Shown piece after piece: positions 24,568-33,518 of a stretch of 64,000 nt of DNA; within the stretch, counting starts at the first letter, position 1; every line of letters starts with the position of its first letter. The DNA is from Thermomonospora echinospora (GTDB lineage Bacteria; Actinomycetota; Actinomycetes; Streptosporangiales; Streptosporangiaceae). The notes below the pieces were generated by a model. That model was not told the DNA's origin and made no database searches. It saw only the letters and a list, made by a program, of their open reading frames with translations. Where the stretch lies: positions 22,759 through 86,758 of the forward strand of contig NZ_FNVO01000025.1 of the NCBI RefSeq assembly GCF_900108175.1, given 5' to 3'. The position numbers were made by a program, and so were the translations under genes.

Positions 24568-26172
24568 ATGGCAAGGATGACGGGCGGCGAGGCACTTGTC
24601 GCGGCCCTGGCCGCACATGGCGTGGACACGATCTTCGGGATCCCCGGCACGCACAACCTCACGGTCTACGCGGTCATGGAACGGCACGGGATCCGGCACG
24701 TCTCGCCGCGGCACGAACAGGGCGCCGGTTACGCGGCGGACGGCTACGCTCGCTCTTCCGGACGGCCGGGTGTCTGCCTGACCACGACCGGCCCGGCGAT
24801 CCTCAACGCGGCCGCGGCCGCGGCACAGGGGTACTCGGACTCGGTGCCGATCCTCTTCGTGTCACCCGGTATGCCGCTGCGTCACCCCGGCCGGGGCAAC
24901 GGCCTGCTCCACGAGGTCAAGGACCAGAGCGGCGCCATGGCCGCCATCCTCGGCCAGAGCCACCGGGTGACGAGCGTCGGGGAGATCCCACTCGCGGTGG
25001 CCCAGGCATGGACCGACCTGACGTCCGGACGACCGCGTCCGGTCCATTTGGAGATCCCGCTCGACCTGCTCGAAGAGCAGGCAGAGGTGACCATGGCCGA
25101 CCCCGTTCCGGCCGCGACCCGCACACCCGCGGCAGAGTCGGTCACGGCCGGAGCGGCGGCCTGTGCCGCCGCGCAACGGCCGGTGCTCATCGTTGGCGGG
25201 GGAGCGGCGCGGGCCGGCGGCGAGGCGGTCTCCCTGGCGGAGGCGGTCGGCGCCCCGATCGTCTCCACCGCCAACGGGAAAGGGATCATTCCCGAGGACC
25301 ACCCGCTCTTCGTGGGCGCGGGACTCCAGCACCAGTGCGTCCTGGACCTCATGACCGACAGCGACCTCGTCATCGCGGTGGGGACCGAATTCGCCCCCTC
25401 CGACTGGTGGATCGGCCTGCCCGACCTCTCCGGCAAGGTGCTGCGCGTGGACGTCGATCCGGCGGCGATCATCACCAACGTGGTCCCGGCGGTGTCCCTG
25501 GTGGGAGATGCCGCCATCACGCTCCGCGCCCTGCGGGCACGGCTCGACCTCTCGACACCGGCCGACGGAGCGCAGCGGGCCGCGCAGTGGCGGGACCGGC
25601 ACCAGGCGTCCGCCCGGGCCGAGGGCGCGCCCTGGCTGCAGATCGTGTCCGCGATCGCGGCGGCACTGCCCCGCGACGCGATCGTGGCGTCCGACAGTGC
25701 GATGGCGTGTTACTACGGCGCACTGTCGAACCTGCCCCTCTACCGACCCGGCGCCTTTCTCTACCCGACCGGGGGCGGCACGCTCGGCTTCGGCCTGCCG
25801 GCGGGCATCGGGGCCAAGATCGCACACCCGGACACCGCCGTGATCGTCCTCCAAGGCGACGGAGGCACCATGTTCACCGTCGCCGAGCTGGCCTCGGCGG
25901 CCGAACTCGGAATCGCGCTGCCCGTCATCGTCGTCGACAACGGGGGTTATGGCGAGATCCGCAACGAGATGGCGGACAGGAACGAACCGGTCCACGCGGT
26001 GGCTCTCGGCCGGCCCGACTTCCCCGCGCTCGCCCGCTCGCTGGGCTGTCGCGGCGTCCGGGTCGACGAAGCCGCTGAGCTGACCGGCGAGATCAAGGTC
26101 GCTTTGGAAGCGGACCGGCCCACGCTGATCCACGTCCGCGAGGAGAGCCGCGCCGCGAGGGGCATGACATGA
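24568..26172 (+). CDS. TPP-dependent 2-oxoacid decarboxylase (acetolactate-synthase-like, AruI-like)
   Basis: A 534-residue thiamine-diphosphate enzyme of the acetohydroxyacid synthase fold. It shows DTIFGIPGTHN and the activating Glu in RHEQGAGYAADGYAR, followed by a central nucleotide-like domain. The C-terminal TPP/Mg motif is LQGDGGTMFTVAELA...VVDNGGYGE. It most resembles 5-guanidino-2-oxopentanoate decarboxylase (AruI), which decarboxylates the keto acid of arginine to an aldehyde, but acetolactate synthase-like enzymes of other specificity look similar. Position between an amine importer and an aldehyde dehydrogenase supports a decarboxylase. The start ATG follows AAAGGA. Confidence 0.85.
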   Translation: MARMTGGEALVAALAAHGVDTIFGIPGTHNLTVYAVMERHGIRHVSPRHEQGAGYAADGYARSSGRPGVCLTTTGPAILNAAAAAAQGYSDSVPILFVSPGMPLRHPGRGNGLLHEVKDQSGAMAAILGQSHRVTSVGEIPLAVAQAWTDLTSGRPRPVHLEIPLDLLEEQAEVTMADPVPAATRTPAAESVTAGAAACAAAQRPVLIVGGGAARAGGEAVSLAEAVGAPIVSTANGKGIIPEDHPLFVGAGLQHQCVLDLMTDSDLVIAVGTEFAPSDWWIGLPDLSGKVLRVDVDPAAIITNVVPAVSLVGDAAITLRALRARLDLSTPADGAQRAAQWRDRHQASARAEGAPWLQIVSAIAAALPRDAIVASDSAMACYYGALSNLPLYRPGAFLYPTGGGTLGFGLPAGIGAKIAHPDTAVIVLQGDGGTMFTVAELASAAELGIALPVIVVDNGGYGEIRNEMADRNEPVHAVALGRPDFPALARSLGCRGVRVDEAAELTGEIKVALEADRPTLIHVREESRAARGMT

Positions 26173-27179
26173 GAAAGCCTGTCGCGGTCTACACCGACGT
26201 GGTGGACACGGACCCGGGCCCCGGTGTGGAACTGCTGGAGCAGGCCGGGTTCACGGTCCGGTTCGCGCGCACTTCGGCGCCCGCGGACATCGTGACCGCC
26301 GCCGAGGACGCCGACGCGCTCCTGCTCGGCTACGCCAAGGTCGATCGGTCGCTCCTGGACGCCCTCCCCGCGGTGCGCATCGTCGCCACACAGTCGGTGG
26401 GTTACGACATGGTGGATCTCGACGCCTGCCGGGAACGCGGTATCTGGGTCACCAATGTTCCGGGGGCCGCGACCGAGGAGGTCGCATCCCACGCACTCGC
26501 CATGACGCTCGCTCTCCTTCGGGGACTGCCTCAGCTGGATCGCGACGTCCGGGCCGGGGTGTGGGACGGGACCAGGCATGAGCTGCGGCGGCTCTCGGAG
26601 GTGACCGTCGGCGTCGTCGGGCTCGGACGGATCGGACGACGCTATGCGGACTACGTTCGCCCGCTCGTCGGTCGCGTTGTCGGTCATGACCCCGTCGTCA
26701 CCACCGTGCACGGCGTCGAATCGCTCGAACTCGATGAGTTGCTGGCATGCAGTGACGTCGTCAGCCTGCACTTGCCCCTCACCGACGCCACCCGAGGACT
26801 GCTGGACTCGCGGCGACTCGGCCTGATGCGCAAGGGCGCGTCGATCGTGAACGTGTCACGCGCCGGCCTCGTCGACCACCGCGGGCTGCTGCAGTGCCTG
26901 GAGGAGGGTCGGGTGTCCGGTGCGGCCCTCGACGTGCTGCCGCAGGAGCCCCCGGAGCCGAACGATCCGCTCGTTGAACATCCCCGAGTGCTCGTCACGC
27001 CGCACGCCGCGTACCTGTCGGCGGCCAGCAGCCTCGATTACGTTCTCGAACAGGCCCGAAACGTCGCCGAGTGGCGCGTCCAAGGCCGACCCATCTCCGT
27101 CGTCCTGGAGGGACATCCGACGGTCCCGGGCCGACACTCGCGACCGCAGCCGGCGCTGGACCGAGCCAAGACCGTCTGA
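26169..27179 (+). CDS. D-isomer 2-hydroxyacid dehydrogenase
   Basis: A 336-residue NAD(P)-dependent oxidoreductase interconverting 2-oxo and D-2-hydroxy acids. The Rossmann loop is VGVVGLGRIGRRYAD. The catalytic residues appear as Arg in NVSRAGLVD, Glu in VLPQEPPEP and His in VTPHAAYLS. The ATG overlaps the stop of the TPP enzyme (ATGA), so the two probably act on the same 2-oxo acid: one decarboxylates it, the other reduces it or oxidises its hydroxy form. Confidence 0.92.
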   Translation: MRKPVAVYTDVVDTDPGPGVELLEQAGFTVRFARTSAPADIVTAAEDADALLLGYAKVDRSLLDALPAVRIVATQSVGYDMVDLDACRERGIWVTNVPGAATEEVASHALAMTLALLRGLPQLDRDVRAGVWDGTRHELRRLSEVTVGVVGLGRIGRRYADYVRPLVGRVVGHDPVVTTVHGVESLELDELLACSDVVSLHLPLTDATRGLLDSRRLGLMRKGASIVNVSRAGLVDHRGLLQCLEEGRVSGAALDVLPQEPPEPNDPLVEHPRVLVTPHAAYLSAASSLDYVLEQARNVAEWRVQGRPISVVLEGHPTVPGRHSRPQPALDRAKTV

Positions 27180-27215
27180 CAACCTGACCGATACAGCCAC
27201 ACGAGGTGAGAACGG

Positions 27216-27830
27216 ATGCCACGCCCGAGCGTCGAAGCCGAGCGCCGCGAACAGATCCTGAGAGCGGCCTGCGAGGTCATCAGTGAGAAGGGCTACAAGG
27301 CGCTGCGTGTGACTGATGTGGCCAGGCATGCCAAGCTCAGCACCGGCTCGGTCCACTACTACTTCGAGACGAAGCGTGATCTGGTGCACGCCGCGTTCGA
27401 ATGGAACTTCTCCCGATCGCTGGAAAGACGTAAGTCGATCCTGGATCGACATCCCAACGCCCGGGACCGGCTGCACGCCTTCGTCGACTCCTACCTTCCT
27501 CGCGACGACGAGACCGCGGCCGCCTGGCGCGTCTGGGCCGAAACCTGGGTCGAGGCCCTGCACGACCCCGATCTTCGCAAGCTCAACGAGCGGATCTACG
27601 GTGAGTGGCGCGGCATCATCGCCGAGATCATCCGCCTCGGCCAAGCCGAAGGACTGATCACCCCGGGGGACCCGGTGCTGCTCGCCAACGTCCTGGTCAG
27701 CATGATCGACGGCCTCGCGATCCAAGCCCTCGTCGGCTCGAAGCACATGACGATCGGCCGTATGCGGAGCGTCTGTGACCACCTGCTGGAGACGATGTCC
27801 GCCGAGCCGGTCCAAGCCGCCATCGGCTGA
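27216..27830 (+). CDS. TetR/AcrR-family transcriptional regulator
   Basis: A 204-residue regulator with an N-terminal TetR HTH (VTDVARHAKLSTGSVHYYFE) and a BetI-like all-helical ligand domain. It lies 36 bases after the dehydrogenase in the same orientation and so is probably co-transcribed. Near-identical operators stand before 20659 and 27960, the two transcription units around it, making it their likely shared repressor. The ATG has AGGTGAG upstream. Confidence 0.92.
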   Translation: MPRPSVEAERREQILRAACEVISEKGYKALRVTDVARHAKLSTGSVHYYFETKRDLVHAAFEWNFSRSLERRKSILDRHPNARDRLHAFVDSYLPRDDETAAAWRVWAETWVEALHDPDLRKLNERIYGEWRGIIAEIIRLGQAEGLITPGDPVLLANVLVSMIDGLAIQALVGSKHMTIGRMRSVCDHLLETMSAEPVQAAIG

Positions 27831-27878
27831 GCACACCTGACGACCGGGGCGGTCGCGCAAACCGGTCGCGAAATCCTC

Positions 27879-27937
27879 TTGACAGCGTGCTGAGCGCTGT
27901 CCCACGATCGCCAAAACATAACTGACGGGTCAGTCAA
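27879..27937 (+). promoter_or_regulatory. Promoter and TetR-type operator of the acyl-CoA operon
   Basis: TTGACA (27879-27884), an 18-base spacer and CACGAT are followed ten bases later by TAACTGACGGGTCAGTCAA (27919-27937). The operator differs from the copy at 20620-20638 in one base. Both promoters are also preceded by CCTC. Confidence 0.78.
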
Positions 27938-27959
27938 GTATTCGGATCGGGAGCCCCTC

Positions 27960-29126
27960 ATGTTCTACGACCTCACCGACGGGATCGAGCTGAGCGACGA
28001 ACAGCGCGAGTTCGTCGCCCTCGCCCGCGACTTCGCCCGAAACGAGATCCGTCCGCGCTCGCGCGCCATCGACGAGGCGGACACCGAGGCGCCCATGGAC
28101 CTGTGGGCCAAGGCCGCCGAGATCGGGCTCGCGGCCTACATGCTGCCCGCCGAGTACGGGGGCGGCGGCGTGACCGACCTCGTGACCCAGTGCCTCGTCC
28201 AGGAGGAGCTGTGCCACGGTGACATCGGCATCGCCAACTTCCTCACGTCCAGCGCGTTCTTCGCCGACCCGATCCTGGCCCTGGGTACCGAGGAGCAGAA
28301 GAAGAAGTGGATCACCCCCCTCACGGGGTCCAGGCCACCGGTGACCAGCGTCGCCGTCACGGAGCCCGGCGTGGGGTCGGACGCGGCCGGCCTGCAGACG
28401 CGCGCAGTCCGCGAGGGCGACCACTACGTCCTCAACGGGACGAAGACGTGGATCTCGAACGCCCCCCTGTCGCAGTACTTCGTCGTGTTCGCCACCGTCG
28501 ACCCCAGCCTGCGCTCCCGCGGGGTGACCGCGTTTCTCGTCGAGCGCGACCGCGAGGGCGTCACGGTCGGCGCCCCCATGAAGAAGTACGGCCAACGGGG
28601 CACCCTCAACGCAGAGGTCTTCCTCGAAGACGTCCGTGTCCCGGTCGAGAACCGGCTCGGTGAGGAGGGCAAGGGCTTCTACGGGCTCATGCACACCTTC
28701 GACGCGTCGCGGATCCTCATCGGCGCGGCCGCAACGGGCCTGTCCCGGGCGATCCTCGAGGACGCGGTGCAGTACGCGCAGGAGCGCACCCAGTTCGGCA
28801 AGCCGATCATCGAGCACCAGGCCGTCGCCTTCCGGCTCGCCGACATGGCCGCCAAGACCGACATCTCCCACCTCGTCACCATGCGGGCCGCCCGGCTGTA
28901 CGACGCCGGCAAGCCGGCCACCGCCGCCTCGGCGATCGCGAAGCTGACGGCCTCGGAGAACACCACGTGGGTGGCCAACGCCGGACTGATGACGCACGGC
29001 GGCTGGGGCTACTCGCGAGAGTTCCTCGTCGAGAAGTGGCTGCGGGACGCCAAGCTTGAGGAGATCGAGGAGGGCACCTCCGACATCCAGCGCCTCATCA
29101 TTTCGCGGGCAGTGGCCGCGAAATGA
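27960..29126 (+). CDS. Acyl-CoA dehydrogenase
   Basis: A complete 388-residue acyl-CoA dehydrogenase with the N-terminal helical, middle (VAVTEPGVGSDAAGLQTRAV) and C-terminal domains. The catalytic Glu is in EEIEEGTSDIQRL. FAD-interacting motifs such as ERTQFGKPIIEHQAV and HGGWGYSRE are present. It would oxidise an acyl-CoA made by the ADP-forming synthetase next to it. It is the first gene of the second transcription unit. Translation of the synthetase is coupled (ATGA overlap). Confidence 0.94.
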   Translation: MFYDLTDGIELSDEQREFVALARDFARNEIRPRSRAIDEADTEAPMDLWAKAAEIGLAAYMLPAEYGGGGVTDLVTQCLVQEELCHGDIGIANFLTSSAFFADPILALGTEEQKKKWITPLTGSRPPVTSVAVTEPGVGSDAAGLQTRAVREGDHYVLNGTKTWISNAPLSQYFVVFATVDPSLRSRGVTAFLVERDREGVTVGAPMKKYGQRGTLNAEVFLEDVRVPVENRLGEEGKGFYGLMHTFDASRILIGAAATGLSRAILEDAVQYAQERTQFGKPIIEHQAVAFRLADMAAKTDISHLVTMRAARLYDAGKPATAASAIAKLTASENTTWVANAGLMTHGGWGYSREFLVEKWLRDAKLEEIEEGTSDIQRLIISRAVAAK

Positions 29127-31228
29127 GCGACTCCCTGTCGGTCTTCTCCGACCCGAAGTCCGTCGCCGTCATCGGCGCCTCGGCCGATCCCGCCAAGTGG
29201 GGCTACTGGGTCGCCCGTGGGGCCCTCCGCGGCGCCCACCGCCGGGACGTGCACCTCGTCAACGCCAAGGGCGCCGTCATCGACGGCGTCCAGTCGGCGC
29301 GCTCGCTCGCCGACCTGCCGTCCGTGCCCGAGCTCGTCGTCCTGACCGCTCCGGCGAGAACGATCCCCGCCGTCATCGACGAGGCGCTCGCCCTGGGCGT
29401 CAAAGGCTTCCTCGGGATCACCGCCCACATCGATCTCGCCAACGACGAGCCCGGCCTGGAACGGCGGCTCGCCGACCGGATCCGCCAGGCCGGCGCCCGG
29501 ATCGTCGGGCCGAACTGCCTCGGCCTGTACGACGCGGAGACCGAGCTCGAACTCGCCTGGGGCTCCTTCGTCCCGGGCGGCATCGCGATCGTGTCGCAGT
29601 CCGGCCAGCTCGGTCTCGAACTCGCCGGGCTCGCGGCCCATGCGGGGCTCGGCGTCTCCCGGTTCGTCTCGATCGGCAACCAGGTCGACGTCACCGCGGC
29701 CGACCTGCTCGCCGACCTCCTCTCACACGACGCGACCCGGACGGTCGTCCTCTACCTGGAGAGCTTCGGCGCGGGCCGCGAACTCGTGGACGTCATGACC
29801 CGTCTCCGCGTTGCGGGCAAGCACGTCATCGTTCTCACGGTGGGCGCCAGCGACGCGAGCCGGGCCGCGGCCCGGTCGCACACCGGGGCGCTCACGGCGC
29901 CGACCGATGTCGTCGCGGCGGCCTGCCGAGCCGCCGGTGCGGTTCTCGTCGAGACCCCCGCCCAGGCGATCGACCTCGCGCACCTGCTGGTCGGCAGCCC
30001 GCTCCCGGCCGGCGGTCGCGTCGCGATCGTCAGCGACAGCGGCGGTCAGGGCGCCATCGCCGCGGACGCGATGGCCCGCCACCGGCTCACCGTGCCCCGG
30101 TTCTCGGACCGGACCCGCGCCGCCGTCTCCGCCCTGCTGCCCGAAGGCGCCGGGGCCGCCAACCCCATCGACCTGGCCGGAGCGGGGGAGCAGGACCTCG
30201 ACACGTACGCACGAATCGTCGACGTGCTCATGCGCAGCGGCGAGGTCGACGCGGTCGTGCTGTCGGGCTACTTCGGTTGCTACGGCGCGGACGCCCCGAC
30301 GCTCGTGGAGCGGGAACTCGAGGTGGCCGCAGCCCTCGCCCTGTCTGTCGCCGAGCACGGGCGTCCCGTGATCGTCCACAGCATGAGCCACGACTCCGAA
30401 GTGGTGCGAGAGCTTCGCACCCGCGCCGTCCCCACGCTCTTCACCATCGACGCGGTGGCACGCTCCCTCGGGCTTGCCGTCGATCTCGTACGCTCCGAAC
30501 CGCCGAACACCTCAGGGCCCGCCATCCCCGCCGCACCGCTCAGCGAGGCCGGTGAGGCACTCCCCTACCTCGCGGGTCGCGACCTCCTTGCCGGCGCGGG
30601 CCTCAACTACCCTCGCGCCGTCTCAGTCCGGACCCCCGAGGATGCCGACGCCGCGGCGCGAGACATGTCAGGTCCCTTCGTCCTCAAGGCCGGCTGGCTG
30701 GAGCACAAGACGGAAGTCGGCGGCGTGGCGGTCGGCCTGGCCAGCCCGGAAGCCGTCGGCGCCGCTCTCGCCGACATGGTCGCTCGGCTGGGGGAGGGCG
30801 ACTACGTCCTGGAGGAGATGGACACCCGAACGGACGCTGTCGAGATCATCGTCGGCGCCCGACGGGACAGCGCCTTCGGACCTGTCGTCCTCGTCGGGAT
30901 CGGCGGCGTGCTGGCCGAGCTCTACCGGGACGTCGCGCTCGCGCTCGCGCCCGTCAGCGTGGGCGAGGCCCGCCGCCTCGTGGAGTCCCTCGCCGGCCTG
31001 CCCCTGCTCACGGGATTCCGCGGACGGCCGGCCGTCGACCTCGATGCGGTCGCCGAGAGCGTCGCGGCCGTGTCCCGTCTCATCGCAGAAGACGCCGGCG
31101 TCGTCGAGTGCGAGGTCAATCCACTCCGCGTCGGCCCCGAGGGTGCGATCGCCGTCGATGCCCTCGTCCTGGCCGCCACGCCGACCCCGCCCCAGCCCAC
31201 CGACCCAGTGAGGGATGTCATCCCATGA
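29123..31228 (+). CDS. Acyl-CoA synthetase (ADP-forming), fused alpha-beta subunits
   Basis: A 701-residue protein. The SucD-like CoA-binding domain (SVAVIGASADPAKWGYWV near the start) is followed by the ligase domains with the phospho-His region ARSHTGAL. The C-terminal ATP-grasp domain contains GPFVLKAGWLEHKTEVGGVA and ends in CEVNPLRVG. This is the NDP-forming acetyl-CoA-synthetase type, which activates a carboxylate with ATP, CoA and a phospho-enzyme, giving ADP. In this operon it would activate the acid produced by the aldehyde dehydrogenase. Ends overlap both neighbours by four bases. Confidence 0.92.
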   Translation: MSDSLSVFSDPKSVAVIGASADPAKWGYWVARGALRGAHRRDVHLVNAKGAVIDGVQSARSLADLPSVPELVVLTAPARTIPAVIDEALALGVKGFLGITAHIDLANDEPGLERRLADRIRQAGARIVGPNCLGLYDAETELELAWGSFVPGGIAIVSQSGQLGLELAGLAAHAGLGVSRFVSIGNQVDVTAADLLADLLSHDATRTVVLYLESFGAGRELVDVMTRLRVAGKHVIVLTVGASDASRAAARSHTGALTAPTDVVAAACRAAGAVLVETPAQAIDLAHLLVGSPLPAGGRVAIVSDSGGQGAIAADAMARHRLTVPRFSDRTRAAVSALLPEGAGAANPIDLAGAGEQDLDTYARIVDVLMRSGEVDAVVLSGYFGCYGADAPTLVERELEVAAALALSVAEHGRPVIVHSMSHDSEVVRELRTRAVPTLFTIDAVARSLGLAVDLVRSEPPNTSGPAIPAAPLSEAGEALPYLAGRDLLAGAGLNYPRAVSVRTPEDADAAARDMSGPFVLKAGWLEHKTEVGGVAVGLASPEAVGAALADMVARLGEGDYVLEEMDTRTDAVEIIVGARRDSAFGPVVLVGIGGVLAELYRDVALALAPVSVGEARRLVESLAGLPLLTGFRGRPAVDLDAVAESVAAVSRLIAEDAGVVECEVNPLRVGPEGAIAVDALVLAATPTPPQPTDPVRDVIP

Positions 31229-32046
31229 TCGAGAAGTCTCCGCTCGCCGAGTTCACCGACCAGGTCGCCGTTGTCACGGGGGGCGGTTCGGGCATCGGCC
31301 GTGCCATCGCCGTGCGCTACGCCGCCGGGGGAGGGAACGTCGTCGTCATCGGCCGCCGGCCGGAACCCCTGGAGGAGACCGCCCGCATGGTCGAGGGCTT
31401 CGGTGTCGGGGCCGCCGCCGTCACCTGCGACGTGCGCGACGCCGATGCGCTCACGGCAGCGATCGACGGCGTCGTGGCCGAGCACGGACGCATCGACGCG
31501 ATGGTGAACAACGCGGCCGGCAACTTCGTGTGCCCGGCCGAGAACCTCTCGCCCGGCGGCTGGCGCGCCGTGGTCGACATTGTGCTTAACGGCACCTTCT
31601 ACGGCACCCGCGCCGCGGGCCGCCACATGCTCGAAGCCGGCCGCGGCGCGATCCTCAACGTCATCGCCAGCTACGCCTGGCATGGGCACCCCGGAACCGT
31701 CCACAGCGCCGCGGCGAAGGGCGGCGTCCTCGCCATGACGCGCACGCTCGCCTCCGAATGGGGCGGCCGCGGGGTCCGGGTCAACTGCATCTCCCCGGGC
31801 CCCACGGAGACGGAGGGGGCCGGTGCCGCACTGTGGCCGACCGAGGAGGACCGGCGCCGGGTGCTCGGCAGCGTCCCTGCGAACCGGTTCACCACCCCGG
31901 AAGAGGTGGCCGAGTCGGCGGCGTTCCTGCTCGACCCTCGGCGTGCCGCCTACATCACCGGCGACGTGCTCTCGGTCGACGGCGGCCAGTGGCTCGGCAA
32001 GGTCATCTACTCCGACTCCTCGGCGCGCTCCTCGGCGCGGGCATGA
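31225..32046 (+). CDS. SDR oxidoreductase, 2,4-dienoyl-CoA reductase-like
   Basis: A 273-residue SDR with coenzyme loop VVTGGGSGIGRAIAV and the extended motif VNNAAGNFVCPAENLSPGGW, characteristic of the dienoyl-CoA reductase (DECR) branch. As in that branch the usual catalytic Tyr is absent: the segment reads HSAAAKGG with the Lys kept. It probably reduces an unsaturated acyl-CoA generated by the dehydrogenase upstream. The ATG overlaps the synthetase stop, and the gene overlaps the aldehyde dehydrogenase by four bases. Confidence 0.88.
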   Translation: MIEKSPLAEFTDQVAVVTGGGSGIGRAIAVRYAAGGGNVVVIGRRPEPLEETARMVEGFGVGAAAVTCDVRDADALTAAIDGVVAEHGRIDAMVNNAAGNFVCPAENLSPGGWRAVVDIVLNGTFYGTRAAGRHMLEAGRGAILNVIASYAWHGHPGTVHSAAAKGGVLAMTRTLASEWGGRGVRVNCISPGPTETEGAGAALWPTEEDRRRVLGSVPANRFTTPEEVAESAAFLLDPRRAAYITGDVLSVDGGQWLGKVIYSDSSARSSARA

Positions 32047-33512
32047 GCACCCGGCAGCAGGACGCCCGGGTGATCGACGGTAACCGCCGCCCCGAATGGG
32101 CCCGATCGGCGGTGTATGTCGACGGCGGGTGGCGTGAGACGGCGGCCGGCCGGACCGTGGAGGTCGAGAACCCGGCAACCGAAGCAGTGATCGGGACCGC
32201 CGCGGACGCCGGCGTCGCGGACACCGAGGCAGCGGTGTCCGCGGCGGCGGCGGCCTTCCCCTCCTGGTCGGCCCTGCCGCCGCCCGAACGGCTGGCCGTG
32301 CTCGAACGGGTCTACACCGGCCTTGAGCGCCGACGGGACCTGCTCGTGGAGACGACCATCGCCGAGATCGGCGCACCCCTCCGCGTGGCCCGAGAGGCAC
32401 ACGTCGACACAGGTATGGCCGTCCTGCGTGCCTACCTCGACGCCGCCGAGGAGCTGGCATGGCAGGAGCGCGTCGGGAACTCCCTCGTCCTGCGCGAGGG
32501 CATCGGCGTCGCCGCCTGCATCACCCCGTGGAACTACCCCTTCTACCAAGTCCTCGCCAAGATCGGCGGCGCCCTCGTCGCCGGCGCCACCGTCGTGCTC
32601 AAACCGGCCGAGTTGACGCCGCTGTCCGCATACCTGCTCACCGACACGATCGACGAAGCGGGCATCCCCGCAGGGGTGTTCAACCTCATCCCCGGTCCGG
32701 GACGGGTCGTCGGAGAGGCACTCGCCGGCCATCCGGCCGTCGACGCGGTCTCCTTCACCGGCTCCACCCGGGTCGGCGCCCGCGTCGCGGCCCTTGCCGC
32801 GGCGAGCATCAAGCGCGTCAGCCTCGAACTGGGCGGCAAGTCCGCGAGCGTGATCCTCCCCGGAGCCGATCTCGAACCGGCCGTACGCGCATCCGTCGAG
32901 GCGGCCATGCTCAACTCCGGCCAGACCTGCACGGCATGGACCCGGCTCCTGGTGCCGCGCGCAGACCTCGAAACGGCACTGCGGCTTGCTGCAGCGCGTG
33001 CCGACACGCTCGTCGTGGGCGACCCGACCCGGCCTGAGACGGACCTCGGGCCGGTCGCTTCGCCGGCCCAACGGCACACCGTCACGGGCTTCATCGAACG
33101 AGCCGTGGCCGACGGCGCGCGGATCGTCACCGGGGGGACGGAGCGTCCCGCAGGCCTGGCCCGTGGCCACTACGTGCGGCCGACCATCGTCACCGACGTC
33201 GCGCCCGACGCGGAGATCGTCCAGGAGGAGGTGTTCGGCCCCGTCCTGACCGTCCAGCCTTACGACAGCATCGAGGAGGCGGTCGCACTCGCCAACGGCA
33301 CGCCCTACGGGCTGGCCGGCGCCGTGTGGGGGCCGGACCAGGGGGCGGCCGTAGCGGTCGCTCGTCGCCTGCGCACCGGCCAGGTCGACATCAACGGCGG
33401 CGCCTTCAACCCGGCCGCCCCCTTCGGCGGCTACGGACGTTCTGGGAACGGCCGTGAGCTGGGGCGCTGGGGGATCGAGGAGTTCCTGGAGACCAAGGCT
33501 CTGCAGCTGTGA
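32043..33512 (+). CDS. NAD(P)-dependent aldehyde dehydrogenase
   Basis: A 489-residue aldehyde dehydrogenase. It has the N-terminal NP motif (VENPATEAVIG), the active-site Asn in ITPWNYPFYQ, FTGSTRVG, the general base Glu in LELGGKSA and the nucleophile Cys in NSGQTCTAWTR. It would oxidise the aldehyde released by the TPP decarboxylase to the carboxylate used by the ADP-forming synthetase. It is the last enzyme of the operon and is followed after six bases by a permease gene. Confidence 0.94.
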   Translation: MSTRQQDARVIDGNRRPEWARSAVYVDGGWRETAAGRTVEVENPATEAVIGTAADAGVADTEAAVSAAAAAFPSWSALPPPERLAVLERVYTGLERRRDLLVETTIAEIGAPLRVAREAHVDTGMAVLRAYLDAAEELAWQERVGNSLVLREGIGVAACITPWNYPFYQVLAKIGGALVAGATVVLKPAELTPLSAYLLTDTIDEAGIPAGVFNLIPGPGRVVGEALAGHPAVDAVSFTGSTRVGARVAALAAASIKRVSLELGGKSASVILPGADLEPAVRASVEAAMLNSGQTCTAWTRLLVPRADLETALRLAAARADTLVVGDPTRPETDLGPVASPAQRHTVTGFIERAVADGARIVTGGTERPAGLARGHYVRPTIVTDVAPDAEIVQEEVFGPVLTVQPYDSIEEAVALANGTPYGLAGAVWGPDQGAAVAVARRLRTGQVDINGGAFNPAAPFGGYGRSGNGRELGRWGIEEFLETKALQL

Positions 33513-33518
33513 TCGCCG

